Positions 1-5,111 of a DNA stretch of 5,111 nucleotides are shown piece after piece. Position 1 is the first letter of the stretch. Each line of letters starts with the position of its first letter. Source of the stretch: Clostridia bacterium (lineage in GTDB: Bacteria; Bacillota_A; Clostridia; Christensenellales; Aristaeellaceae); contig JAFUPO010000020.1 in assembly GCA_017481185.1 (NCBI GenBank), positions 1 to 5,111 on the forward strand, read 5' to 3'. The notes below the pieces were generated by a model. It was not told where the DNA came from and made no database searches. It saw nothing but the letters and a program-made list of their open reading frames with translations. A program made the position numbers and the translations under genes.

Positions 1-62
1 AGAAGCAGGTGGGCAAAACCCCCAAGGAATACCGCACGGAAACGCGGCGTACCGGCGGATAA
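1..62 (+). CDS. C-terminal end of an AraC/XylS-type transcriptional regulator (partial)
   Basis: Only the last 19 codons and the TAA stop (60-62) are in the window; codons are in phase from base 3 and the gene starts upstream. The tail reads KQVGKTPKEYR followed by a short basic end, TETRRTGG. A 'vGkTPkeYR' ending is characteristic of the second helix-turn-helix of AraC/XylS DNA-binding domains, which lies at the C-terminus of these regulators. The sensing domain and target cannot be judged. It is convergent with the radical SAM/MATE operon and separated from it by a hairpin, so it is not part of that transcript. It could still regulate the neighbouring genes, but nothing in the sequence shows this. 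The family call rests on about 11 residues. Confidence 0.72.
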   Translation, partial: KQVGKTPKEYRTETRRTGG

Positions 63-63
63 T

Positions 64-97
64 ATTTAAGGCGTTGGCTTGTGCCAACGCCTTAAAT
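64..97. terminator. Bidirectional hairpin between the convergent araC-type and radical SAM genes
   Basis: A perfect 15-bp inverted repeat (left arm 64-78, right arm 83-97, loop TTGT) begins two bases after the regulator's stop and ends just before the radical SAM stop at 100-102. The core is GGCGTTGGC/GCCAACGCC, with A/T-rich outer ends (ATTTAA/TTAAAT). No long U-tract follows on either strand; the A/T outer arm is the closest equivalent. Its position between two converging genes makes a shared terminator the simplest reading. Confidence 0.72.
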
Positions 98-99
98 GG

Positions 100-1224
100 T
101 TATATGAACATATCTCCCGGTCGATAGCCCGCCGGCAGCTCCTCCTCTTCAACAAAGGAAAAGCTCTCATCTGTCAGCACGGGCAAAAAGGCTTCAAAGG
201 GGGGCCTGGGAAACTCGCAGGCATAGCTGCTGGCGCCAAACCAGCCGCCCTCCTTAGCCCGCAGATTCAGATCCCGGGCAAATTTGGTGGTGTTCGCGCA
301 GTCATGCACTGTCAGCGGCCAATTTTCATCTTCCGCCTGCTTCATCAGCTTCAGGGTGATCTCATGGCTCCAGATGGGAGACACATAGCCATGACGGCAA
401 ATGTATAGGTTCTCTCCCGCATAGTTCTCAATATTGTTAGGATTCAGGTGCAGCTCCGCGCAGTTCATGAAATCCACACCGGTAGCCAGGATGGCTGCTT
501 TTTTCTTTTGGAAGGCAGCATAAAACTCCGGCGTCATGGGCGTTTCGATGCCCACACGGGGAATATACTTTTTCGCCAGACGAATATTTTCGATCACCTT
601 GTCCGCGCAGCCGGCAGCCCCCAGATTGAAGCGCAGTTCATCCAATCCAGCCTCCCCCAGAGCCTTGAGGTTTTCCGCGTTGGCCAGGGTGCCGTTGGTA
701 TACATATGCTGGTGAACTCCAGCCTTTTTAAACTTGGCAATGATGCCGTAATACTTTTCGATCTCCATAAAGGGCTCCAGGTAGACGTAGGAGATGCCCG
801 TGGGCGCATTTCCCATGGTCAATAGCAGCTCAATGTCCTTTTCATAGAACTTGGTGCCGCCGATCTCCCACATCCCCTCCCCTACCGGAGGCTGGCAGTC
901 CATCACGCCATAATCATAGCAAAACTTGCAGTTCAAGTTGCATTTATTGGTTTTACGGATGGCGCTCAGGCCCGTGCCAAGCAAGCAGGAGCGGCAGCCC
1001 TGAGGGAACTTTTCATCCCCGCCCACGTAAAAGGTTCGCCCTGCCAAGCTTTTAAGGGTTTTGATCTGGCTCCGCATTTCATCGTCGCGCTTTTCCACCG
1101 CTGCTTCAATCTGGGCAAAGACGGCGTAAACAATCTCCTGCTGCCAAGCCATCAATTCCTCATCCTCGGGCAGAGAAGCAAAAAATTCAAACCACATGAG
1201 GGCATCTTTCTTGGAAATCTTCAT
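100..1224 (-). CDS. Radical SAM protein, substrate unknown
   Basis: This 374-residue cytoplasmic protein carries the radical SAM signature CNLNCKFC at C95/C99/C102 (CX3CX2C). That motif holds the [4Fe-4S] cluster that cleaves S-adenosylmethionine to a 5'-deoxyadenosyl radical. Other expected barrel elements follow: YLEP (148-151) where many members have GGEP, YTNGT (175-179), LDELRFNL (194-201), GIETPMTP (225-232) and NCAELHLNPNN (254-264). A helical N-terminal region of about 65 residues precedes a CRSC pair (C77, C80). Further cysteines lie at 110, 206, 255, 276, 309 and 336, and some could bind a second metal centre. I chose the ATG at 1224-1222: AAGGAAGGA ends 7 nt before it. An in-frame TTG one codon upstream (1227-1225) would be only 4 nt from that site. 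The ATG overlaps the MATE stop as TGATG. The radical SAM call is secure. The reaction is not identifiable, and I see no match to a named maturase, anaerobic sulfatase activator or PFL activator. Confidence 0.9.
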   Translation of the reverse strand: MKISKKDALMWFEFFASLPEDEELMAWQQEIVYAVFAQIEAAVEKRDDEMRSQIKTLKSLAGRTFYVGGDEKFPQGCRSCLLGTGLSAIRKTNKCNLNCKFCYDYGVMDCQPPVGEGMWEIGGTKFYEKDIELLLTMGNAPTGISYVYLEPFMEIEKYYGIIAKFKKAGVHQHMYTNGTLANAENLKALGEAGLDELRFNLGAAGCADKVIENIRLAKKYIPRVGIETPMTPEFYAAFQKKKAAILATGVDFMNCAELHLNPNNIENYAGENLYICRHGYVSPIWSHEITLKLMKQAEDENWPLTVHDCANTTKFARDLNLRAKEGGWFGASSYACEFPRPPFEAFLPVLTDESFSFVEEEELPAGYRPGDMFI

Positions 1225-2591
1225 CAAGCAGTCCTTCCTTCAACTTTTAAATCACGATTCACCCGCCGGTACAGGGCGAAGGAGATAGCTGTTGTGAACC
1301 CATCCGCCAGTAGCTGGGTCCATACAATGCCGTATAGGCCAAAGCAGCGCTCCATCACAAACAACAGCGGGATATTGATCAACCCCTGGCGGCAGGAAGC
1401 CAGCAGCAATGATTGGGGGCCCTTTCCCATGGCCTGAAACATACAGGTCATCTGAAAATTGCAGAACATAAATGGCGTAGCCAAGCACATAGCTCTCAAA
1501 AAAGCGGTACCCAGAGCCAGGGTCTTCTCCTCGTTGATAAACAGCCGCACCGTCTGGGGCGCAAACAACTGAAAAACGAGGATGCACACCCCGGCAAACC
1601 CCATACCGATAACGCGCGAATAGTTGGCGTAGGCTCGCATCCGCTTATAATTGCCTGATGAATAGTTAAAGGCCACCAGGGGCAGCATCCCCTGGCAAAG
1701 GCCCGAGCCTACGTTCAGCGGCAGCATATCGATCTTCTTAACAATGCCGATGGCCGCCACCTCAATATCACCATAGCCGGAGGCCAGGCGATTCAGCACA
1801 ACATTTGACATACACGCCAGCAACGCCCCCAGCGAGGAGGGAAAGCCCACCGCGCAGATTGTGCCAATATATTTAGCGCCCTGCGCCGCCAATCTGGGCG
1901 ATGCAGATAGCACCGAGCTTTTTCGCAGGCTCCCAAAACGAATCACAAAGTAAATCAGCGTAGCCACGTTGGCCACAAAGGTCGCAATGGCTGCACCGGC
2001 CACCTCATTTCCCGGGGGCAGGATAACGAACATAAACAACGGATCAAGTATGATATTCAGCACGCCGCCCATCCCCAGCCCAAAGCTGGCCTGCTTTGAA
2101 TATCCTTCGCTGCGAAATAGATGGCTAAAGGTCATACTCAGGGTCGTTGGCACGCCGCCCATAACCACCACCCATAGAACATAATCGCTGGCATAGCCCA
2201 GGGTCTGGTCGCTGGCGCCCAAGAGGCGAAGCATGGGCGACATGAAAACGCCAATCAGCGCCGAATAGGCCACTGCCACCAGCAAGCTGCCGTAAAGGCT
2301 CAGGGCGCACACTTTGCGAGCCTCCTGATCCTTTTTGGCCCCCAGCAGTCTTGAAATCAGGCTGCTGCCGCCCACGCCGAACAGGTTAGCCAAAGCATTA
2401 AGAATAAAGTACATTACAAAGGTCAGGGAAACCGAGGCGACCTTATATGGATCATTGGTGCTGCCGATAAAATAGGTATCCGCCAGATTATAGATCATGG
2501 TGATCAGCTGGCTGATGATGGTGGGCACCGCTAGCTTAGCCAGCGCTCTAGGCACAGGCATGGTTTCAAAAACTGCGCGATTTTCGCTCAA
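1224..2591 (-). CDS. MATE-family multidrug/metabolite exporter
   Basis: This 455-residue polytopic inner-membrane protein has the usual MATE length and about twelve hydrophobic segments in two lobes. Approximate spans are 17-42, 52-78, 95-118, 134-156, 165-190 and 195-218, then 240-262, 275-300, 324-345, 358-382, 395-415 and 418-440. Family landmarks are AVPTIISQLITMIYNLADTYFIG in TM1 (split here as AVPTIISQL at 21-29 and NLADTYFIG at 35-43), GVGGSSLISRLLG (72-84), GMLPLVAFNYSSGNYKRM (301-318) and RLFINEE (349-355). MATE proteins are cation/H+ or Na+ antiporters that export drugs or metabolites; the substrate here cannot be read from sequence. The start is a TTG (2591-2589) with AGGAGG 9 nt upstream; the next ATG is codon 11, past the start of the conserved N-terminus. 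It is the first gene of an operon with the radical SAM gene, whose ATG overlaps its TGA. Sequence style resembles clostridial MepA-like members, but I do not assign a name. Confidence 0.94.
   Translation of the reverse strand: MSENRAVFETMPVPRALAKLAVPTIISQLITMIYNLADTYFIGSTNDPYKVASVSLTFVMYFILNALANLFGVGGSSLISRLLGAKKDQEARKVCALSLYGSLLVAVAYSALIGVFMSPMLRLLGASDQTLGYASDYVLWVVVMGGVPTTLSMTFSHLFRSEGYSKQASFGLGMGGVLNIILDPLFMFVILPPGNEVAGAAIATFVANVATLIYFVIRFGSLRKSSVLSASPRLAAQGAKYIGTICAVGFPSSLGALLACMSNVVLNRLASGYGDIEVAAIGIVKKIDMLPLNVGSGLCQGMLPLVAFNYSSGNYKRMRAYANYSRVIGMGFAGVCILVFQLFAPQTVRLFINEEKTLALGTAFLRAMCLATPFMFCNFQMTCMFQAMGKGPQSLLLASCRQGLINIPLLFVMERCFGLYGIVWTQLLADGFTTAISFALYRRVNRDLKVEGRTA
1232..1240 (-). 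promoter_or_regulatory. Ribosome binding site of the radical SAM gene, inside the MATE 3' end
   Basis: On the minus strand AAGGAAGGA lies within the last codons of the MATE gene, 7 nt before the ATG at 1224-1222. The spacing decides for this ATG over the adjacent TTG. Its position inside the upstream gene, with the stop/start overlap, points to coupled translation. Confidence 0.7.
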
Positions 2592-2600
2592 CGGCCTGCA

Positions 2601-2606
2601 CCTCCT
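2601..2606 (-). promoter_or_regulatory. Strong ribosome binding site supporting a TTG start for the MATE gene
   Basis: AGGAGG on the minus strand ends 9 nt before TTG (2591-2589). No ATG or GTG lies in frame at a suitable distance, so this site settles the unusual start codon. Confidence 0.85.
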
Positions 2607-2625
2607 ATCATTCGTAACTCTTTTT

Positions 2626-2653
2626 ATTTTAGCGCAATTTGCTTTTCTGTCAA
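2626..2653 (-). promoter_or_regulatory. Sigma-A-type promoter of the MATE/radical SAM operon
   Basis: On the minus strand a perfect -35 box TTGACA (2653-2648) is followed after 16 bp by TAAAAT (2631-2626), a five-of-six match to TATAAT. Transcription would start near 2619, giving a short leader of about 28 nt that carries the AGGAGG site. A/T-rich DNA surrounds the -10. Confidence 0.7.
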
Positions 2654-2679
2654 CGCATAAAAGGCAGGCAGCCCCGCTG

Positions 2680-2708
2680 TTGATTCAAATCGAGATTTGT
2701 TGTATGAT
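2680..2708 (+). promoter_or_regulatory. Sigma-A-type promoter of the exported-protein gene
   Basis: TTGATT (2680-2685) is followed after 17 bp by TATGAT (2703-2708), a four-of-six and a five-of-six match to the sigma-A boxes. Transcription would begin near 2715, giving a leader of about 45 nt before the GTG at 2760. The -35 box lies 26 bp from the -35 box of the divergent minus-strand promoter, so the two polymerase sites sit back to back. Confidence 0.6.
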
Positions 2709-2716
2709 ACCATACA
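2686..2716. promoter_or_regulatory. Two adjacent short dyads over the plus promoter, possible operator
   Basis: CAAATC-GA-GATTTG (2686-2699) is a perfect 6-bp inverted repeat filling most of the spacer between the -35 and -10 boxes. One base later TGTATG-ATAC-CATACA (2701-2716) is another perfect 6-bp inverted repeat, covering the -10 and the expected start site. Dyads placed this way are typical of repressor sites. The arms are short and lie in A/T-rich DNA, so chance is possible, and no regulator family is identified from them. Confidence 0.4.
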
Positions 2717-2747
2717 TAAAAAATACTTTAAATTCCATCGACACTTG

Positions 2748-2754
2748 AAAGGAG
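2748..2754 (+). promoter_or_regulatory. Ribosome binding site of the exported-protein gene
   Basis: AAAGGAG ends 5 nt before GTG (2760-2762) and 11 nt before ATG (2766-2768), two in-frame starts two codons apart. It rules out longer upstream starts such as the TTG at 2697, which falls within the promoter. The choice between GTG and ATG is not settled by spacing. Confidence 0.75.
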
Positions 2755-2759
2755 ACCTC

Positions 2760-4820
2760 GTGAATATGGCTCGCAGAGCTTTTGCGTTGATCCACGTCGT
2801 TATTTTGCTAACGATTTTCTGTATGCCTGCCTGTGCCTTTGCAGCTGACAGTGTGGCCTATAATCCCCTGGCGGTGTATACCGGACAGATTCACGGCCTT
2901 GATTTTGCCCTTCCCGGGCTTCCGCTGCTTCTGCATGACGCTGACTATGAAGGGCTATGGGTCAACAGCCACCAGCTTATGGGCAACTGCGGCAAAGACG
3001 GTGCGGAATTCCAATTTCGCTGGGGCGACATCAGCCAATGGATCGCTGGCTATCAAACCAGCTACCCTGATGCAAGCTATGAACAGATTGCGCCCCAGGC
3101 CCTTTACGGCTACGCTGTGTTTATCATGCGCAACTATGATGCATCTGTCAGCAACGCCACCGTTTCACAGCACGGTCAAATGATCAAGCTCACCTTCGAC
3201 TATGCCTATCCAGATTCCCCTGATGATGCCTATTCAGCAGTCTGTTATCTGAATGGAACAAAAGCGGTTTGCCTGCTGGCTGAAAGCTGTGAGCACACCC
3301 TGGAGGCCCTAAAGCTTTTGCAGCCCGCCGCCTATGCCTCCGAAGGTTCCCAGCAGCCTGAAACTGTTGCGTTTTTCGGTTTACCCATGACCTTTCCCGC
3401 TTCTCCCGTTGTAACATCGTCTGAAAACAGCACCATGGCCCTTTGCTTCACAGAGGATTTCTCGCCCATCTGCGTCCAATATCAGCCAGTGGGGCTTGTG
3501 CTGGAAGCCACTGAGCAGGAGGTAGCGGAAACCATGGCCTCCGTTGCCCGCACCATGATCTCAGGCTACGGCGCAAGCATAATTGCAAACAGCCAGCTCA
3601 GCGGCAGCGCCGATACCCTGTGGCGAATCGACTTCTCCACCCAAGTGGATATGGGCTTTGGAGAACCGTTTGCCAACACCTGGCTGTGCAGCGCCCTGGT
3701 GGGCGAGGCGGGCATTTGGTACATCAGCGCCGGGGACACAGCCCAGGGCCGCCAGTTTATGGCCAGCATTGGCACGCAGGCCGTAGCAGAGCCCGTTGTT
3801 TCATCCGGACTGATGATCGAGGCTGCCGCGCTGATGGCTCAGCCTCGCGCGCAGGATGCTTCCCCTGCGACTGTGGACCAATGTGCCGGGGATCTGTATG
3901 CCCTTTTGAAGGAGCAGACCTATGGCTGTACCCTTGGCACAGACTACCTGGAGGTTAGCGGCGCAATTTTTATGGATGGCCGCTGGGTTCGCGTCGTAAG
4001 CACCGGATACGCTGATATATTTGCTTTGCTTTATCTGGCTGCTTCAGAAGAAGATGCGGCGATCAATGAGGTGCGCGTTTTGGGCATTGAGGGCTGCGAT
4101 CTGCAAACCTACCGCACCTTTGCAGCCTGCTGCGTTCTGGCCGCAGAGGGGCCCGAAGCAAAAAAGGAGCTGGCTGCCTTTGCAGAGGACTTGCAAGCCA
4201 CGCTTCCCAGTCAGCGGTACAAAAGCCATTGCGCGCCGGTAGCCTCTGAATTCACAACCCTGTCCTATCAACGCTTGACAATGGTCGCCCATGAGCCTGC
4301 TCAGAGCCATCCCCTTTTCAGCCTTGAGGAGGACGAGGAGCTTCCCCTCTACTATCTGGAGCCTCGGATGACTGTTTCGCAATTCTATACAGAATGGGAA
4401 ACGGTCAATCAAACCTTGTATCAGGGGCTGTATCCTTTGCAAAAGCTTTCAACGCAGCCGATGGATGAAGAAACCTTTATCCATTATTCAGCAGCTAGCG
4501 AAAATACCTTTGTGGCGCTCACTGCCCTTGGCAGCGGCGATGATGCACTCATTATCTCTGTGGATGTTTACAATACCGCAAACAGCGCCCCGCCTGAGGC
4601 CCTTCTTTGTGGCCTGATGAGCTTTGCGGCGGCCACGCAGATCCCCCAGGATCAATTCGCCGCCCTTTTGCTGGCGCTAACTGAGTATCCCTTATGGGCG
4701 GATCTATGCAGTATGCGCCCCCTTGCTGTCTGGAATGACGCAATGCTCGTGGTTTTTACCGGTCAAATGAGCGATGGCACCGCAACAGCCAGCGCCATCC
4801 TCTCAGGTATTCCCCAATAA
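2760..4820 (+). CDS. Exported protein of unknown function with apparent internal duplications
   Basis: I do not recognise this family. From the GTG it has 686 residues (684 if the ATG at 2766 is used). A signal peptide is clear: a basic MARR start, a hydrophobic stretch to about residue 23, and an A-F-A cleavage site after residue 28. No lipobox, C-terminal anchor or sorting motif is seen, so the product should be secreted or loosely envelope-associated. The mature chain is acidic and poor in lysine, with an acidic patch EEDEE near 523-527, and has 15 cysteines. It seems to have four alpha/beta segments: about 42-188, 205-340, 371-482 and 538-645. The last two both start with TV-x-Q (371, 538) and align without gaps over 421-440 and 584-603. 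The first two share a 'GLxFxxP'-like opening and a strand-rich end, loosely like the DcrB/Mog1/PsbP style of fold; that is a guess. No catalytic motif is visible. It is divergent from the MATE/radical SAM operon and has its own terminator. Confidence 0.85.
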   Translation: MNMARRAFALIHVVILLTIFCMPACAFAADSVAYNPLAVYTGQIHGLDFALPGLPLLLHDADYEGLWVNSHQLMGNCGKDGAEFQFRWGDISQWIAGYQTSYPDASYEQIAPQALYGYAVFIMRNYDASVSNATVSQHGQMIKLTFDYAYPDSPDDAYSAVCYLNGTKAVCLLAESCEHTLEALKLLQPAAYASEGSQQPETVAFFGLPMTFPASPVVTSSENSTMALCFTEDFSPICVQYQPVGLVLEATEQEVAETMASVARTMISGYGASIIANSQLSGSADTLWRIDFSTQVDMGFGEPFANTWLCSALVGEAGIWYISAGDTAQGRQFMASIGTQAVAEPVVSSGLMIEAAALMAQPRAQDASPATVDQCAGDLYALLKEQTYGCTLGTDYLEVSGAIFMDGRWVRVVSTGYADIFALLYLAASEEDAAINEVRVLGIEGCDLQTYRTFAACCVLAAEGPEAKKELAAFAEDLQATLPSQRYKSHCAPVASEFTTLSYQRLTMVAHEPAQSHPLFSLEEDEELPLYYLEPRMTVSQFYTEWETVNQTLYQGLYPLQKLSTQPMDEETFIHYSAASENTFVALTALGSGDDALIISVDVYNTANSAPPEALLCGLMSFAAATQIPQDQFAALLLALTEYPLWADLCSMRPLAVWNDAMLVVFTGQMSDGTATASAILSGIPQ

Positions 4821-4826
4821 AAAAGT

Positions 4827-4860
4827 CAGACCCGGCAGATCACTCTGCCGGGTCTGTTTT
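4827..4860. terminator. Bidirectional rho-independent terminator between the exported-protein gene and pckA
   Basis: A perfect 13-bp GC-rich stem (CAGACCCGGCAGA at 4827-4839, its complement at 4844-4856) closes a TCAC loop. TTTT follows on the plus strand (4857-4860). On the minus strand, two bases after the stem, six T residues follow (4824-4819), partly inside the stop codon of the plus gene. It can therefore end both convergent transcripts; the pckA stop lies 15 nt from the stem. Confidence 0.92.
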
Positions 4861-4871
4861 ATATTGTCAGA

Positions 4872-5111
4872 TTACAGCTTGGGGCCAGCTTCCACCAGAG
4901 CCTTGCCGGCATCGTTGCCGGTGTACTTCACGAAGTTCTTCACGAAGCGGCCAGCCAGATCCTGAGCCTTGGTCTCCCATTCGGAAGCGTCAGCATAGGT
5001 ATTGCGGGGATCCAAAATGTTGGTATCCACGCCGGGCAGCTGGGTGGGCACTTCGAAATTGAAGTAGGGGATGGTCTTGGTCTCAGCCTTCAGGATGGAA
5101 CCATCCAGAAT
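4872..5111 (-). CDS. pckA: Phosphoenolpyruvate carboxykinase (ATP), C-terminal fragment
   Basis: The minus strand is open from the window edge to TAA (4874-4872), giving the last 79 residues. The fragment contains [17 protein letters not shown], then [20 protein letters not shown], then [11 protein letters not shown] and a final EAGPKL. The VPT-x-x-PGV-x-x-x-xL-x-PRNT-W/Y pattern followed by KA-x-x-LA-x-xFVxNF is the recognisable C-terminal region of ATP-type PEP carboxykinase. The enzyme interconverts oxaloacetate plus ATP with PEP, CO2 and ADP; in many gut and rumen anaerobes it also runs in the carboxylating direction. Family members are about 530-540 residues, so most of the protein, including the nucleotide-binding P-loop and metal ligands, lies beyond the window. 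Nothing suggests disruption. It shares a bidirectional terminator with its convergent neighbour and is probably functionally unrelated to it. Confidence 0.9.
   Translation of the reverse strand: MLDGSILKAETKTIPYFNFEVPTQLPGVDTNILDPRNTYADASEWETKAQDLAGRFVKNFVKYTGNDAGKALVEAGPKL

Noticed and set aside
100..1227. A peptide-modifying (RiPP) maturation system based on radical SAM plus exporter.
   Set aside because: No small precursor gene fits in the gaps (63-99, 2592-2759, 4821-4871). MATE proteins are not the usual RiPP exporters, and no SPASM-type CX2CX5CX3C motif is seen at the C-terminus.
1225..1227. TTG one codon upstream as the start of the radical SAM gene.
   Set aside because: The ribosome site would be only 4 nt away, against 7 nt for the ATG, and ATG gives the common TGATG overlap.
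2661..2680. A short GGCAGGCAG direct repeat between the divergent promoters as a regulator site.
   Set aside because: Only two four-base units are present, too short to distinguish from chance.
2704..2748. A 14-codon open frame (ATG to TGA) ahead of the exported-protein gene, as a leader peptide or a precursor for the radical SAM enzyme.
   Set aside because: Its ATG is inside the -10 box, so it would not be transcribed from this promoter. It has no ribosome site and no precursor features such as Cys, Ser/Thr or Gly-rich core residues.
2820..2850. Lipoprotein signal at the cysteines near the end of the signal peptide (residues 21 and 25).
   Set aside because: Neither TIFC nor MPAC fits the L-[AS]-[GA]-C lipobox, while A-F-A followed by A-D is a good signal peptidase I site.
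3190..4442. Several open frames of 60-130 codons on both strands within the exported-protein gene, and similar ones within the MATE and radical SAM genes.
   Set aside because: They lie inside longer genes with good starts and domain evidence, lack ribosome sites, and have compositions typical of out-of-frame translation of GC-rich coding DNA.

Overview
The window looks like chromosomal DNA from an anaerobic, fairly GC-rich Firmicute of the clostridial type. This is inferred from strong Shine-Dalgarno sites with TTG and GTG starts, sigma-A-like promoters, a CX3CX2C radical SAM enzyme, and the C-terminus of an ATP-type PEP carboxykinase. No rRNA, tRNA, mobile element or CRISPR array is visible, and coding density is high.

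Layout, left to right: (1) the last 19 codons of an AraC-type regulator (+) end at 62. (2) A perfect 15-bp hairpin (64-97) separates it from a convergent minus-strand operon. (3) The operon runs from about 2620 down to 100. A MATE-family membrane exporter (1224-2591) comes first, then a radical SAM protein of unknown substrate (100-1224). The two are joined by a TGATG stop/start overlap, so they are probably translationally coupled. (4) A compact intergenic region of 168 bp (2592-2759) holds back-to-back promoters. The minus one drives the MATE/radical SAM pair. The plus one drives a divergent 686-residue exported protein (2760-4820) of no family I recognise. Two adjacent short dyads overlap the plus promoter and could be regulator sites. 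(5) A strong bidirectional terminator (4827-4860) separates this gene from the convergent 3' end of pckA (4872-5111).

The three central genes (radical SAM, MATE, exported protein) form a unit flanked by hairpins, between a regulator and a metabolic housekeeping gene. The radical SAM/MATE coupling suggests one makes or modifies something the other moves, but no substrate or precursor peptide is visible. The exported protein appears to be built from two pairs of weakly similar alpha/beta segments and has 15 cysteines after its signal peptide. Whether it works with the MATE/radical SAM pair is open; the shared promoter region is the only evidence.
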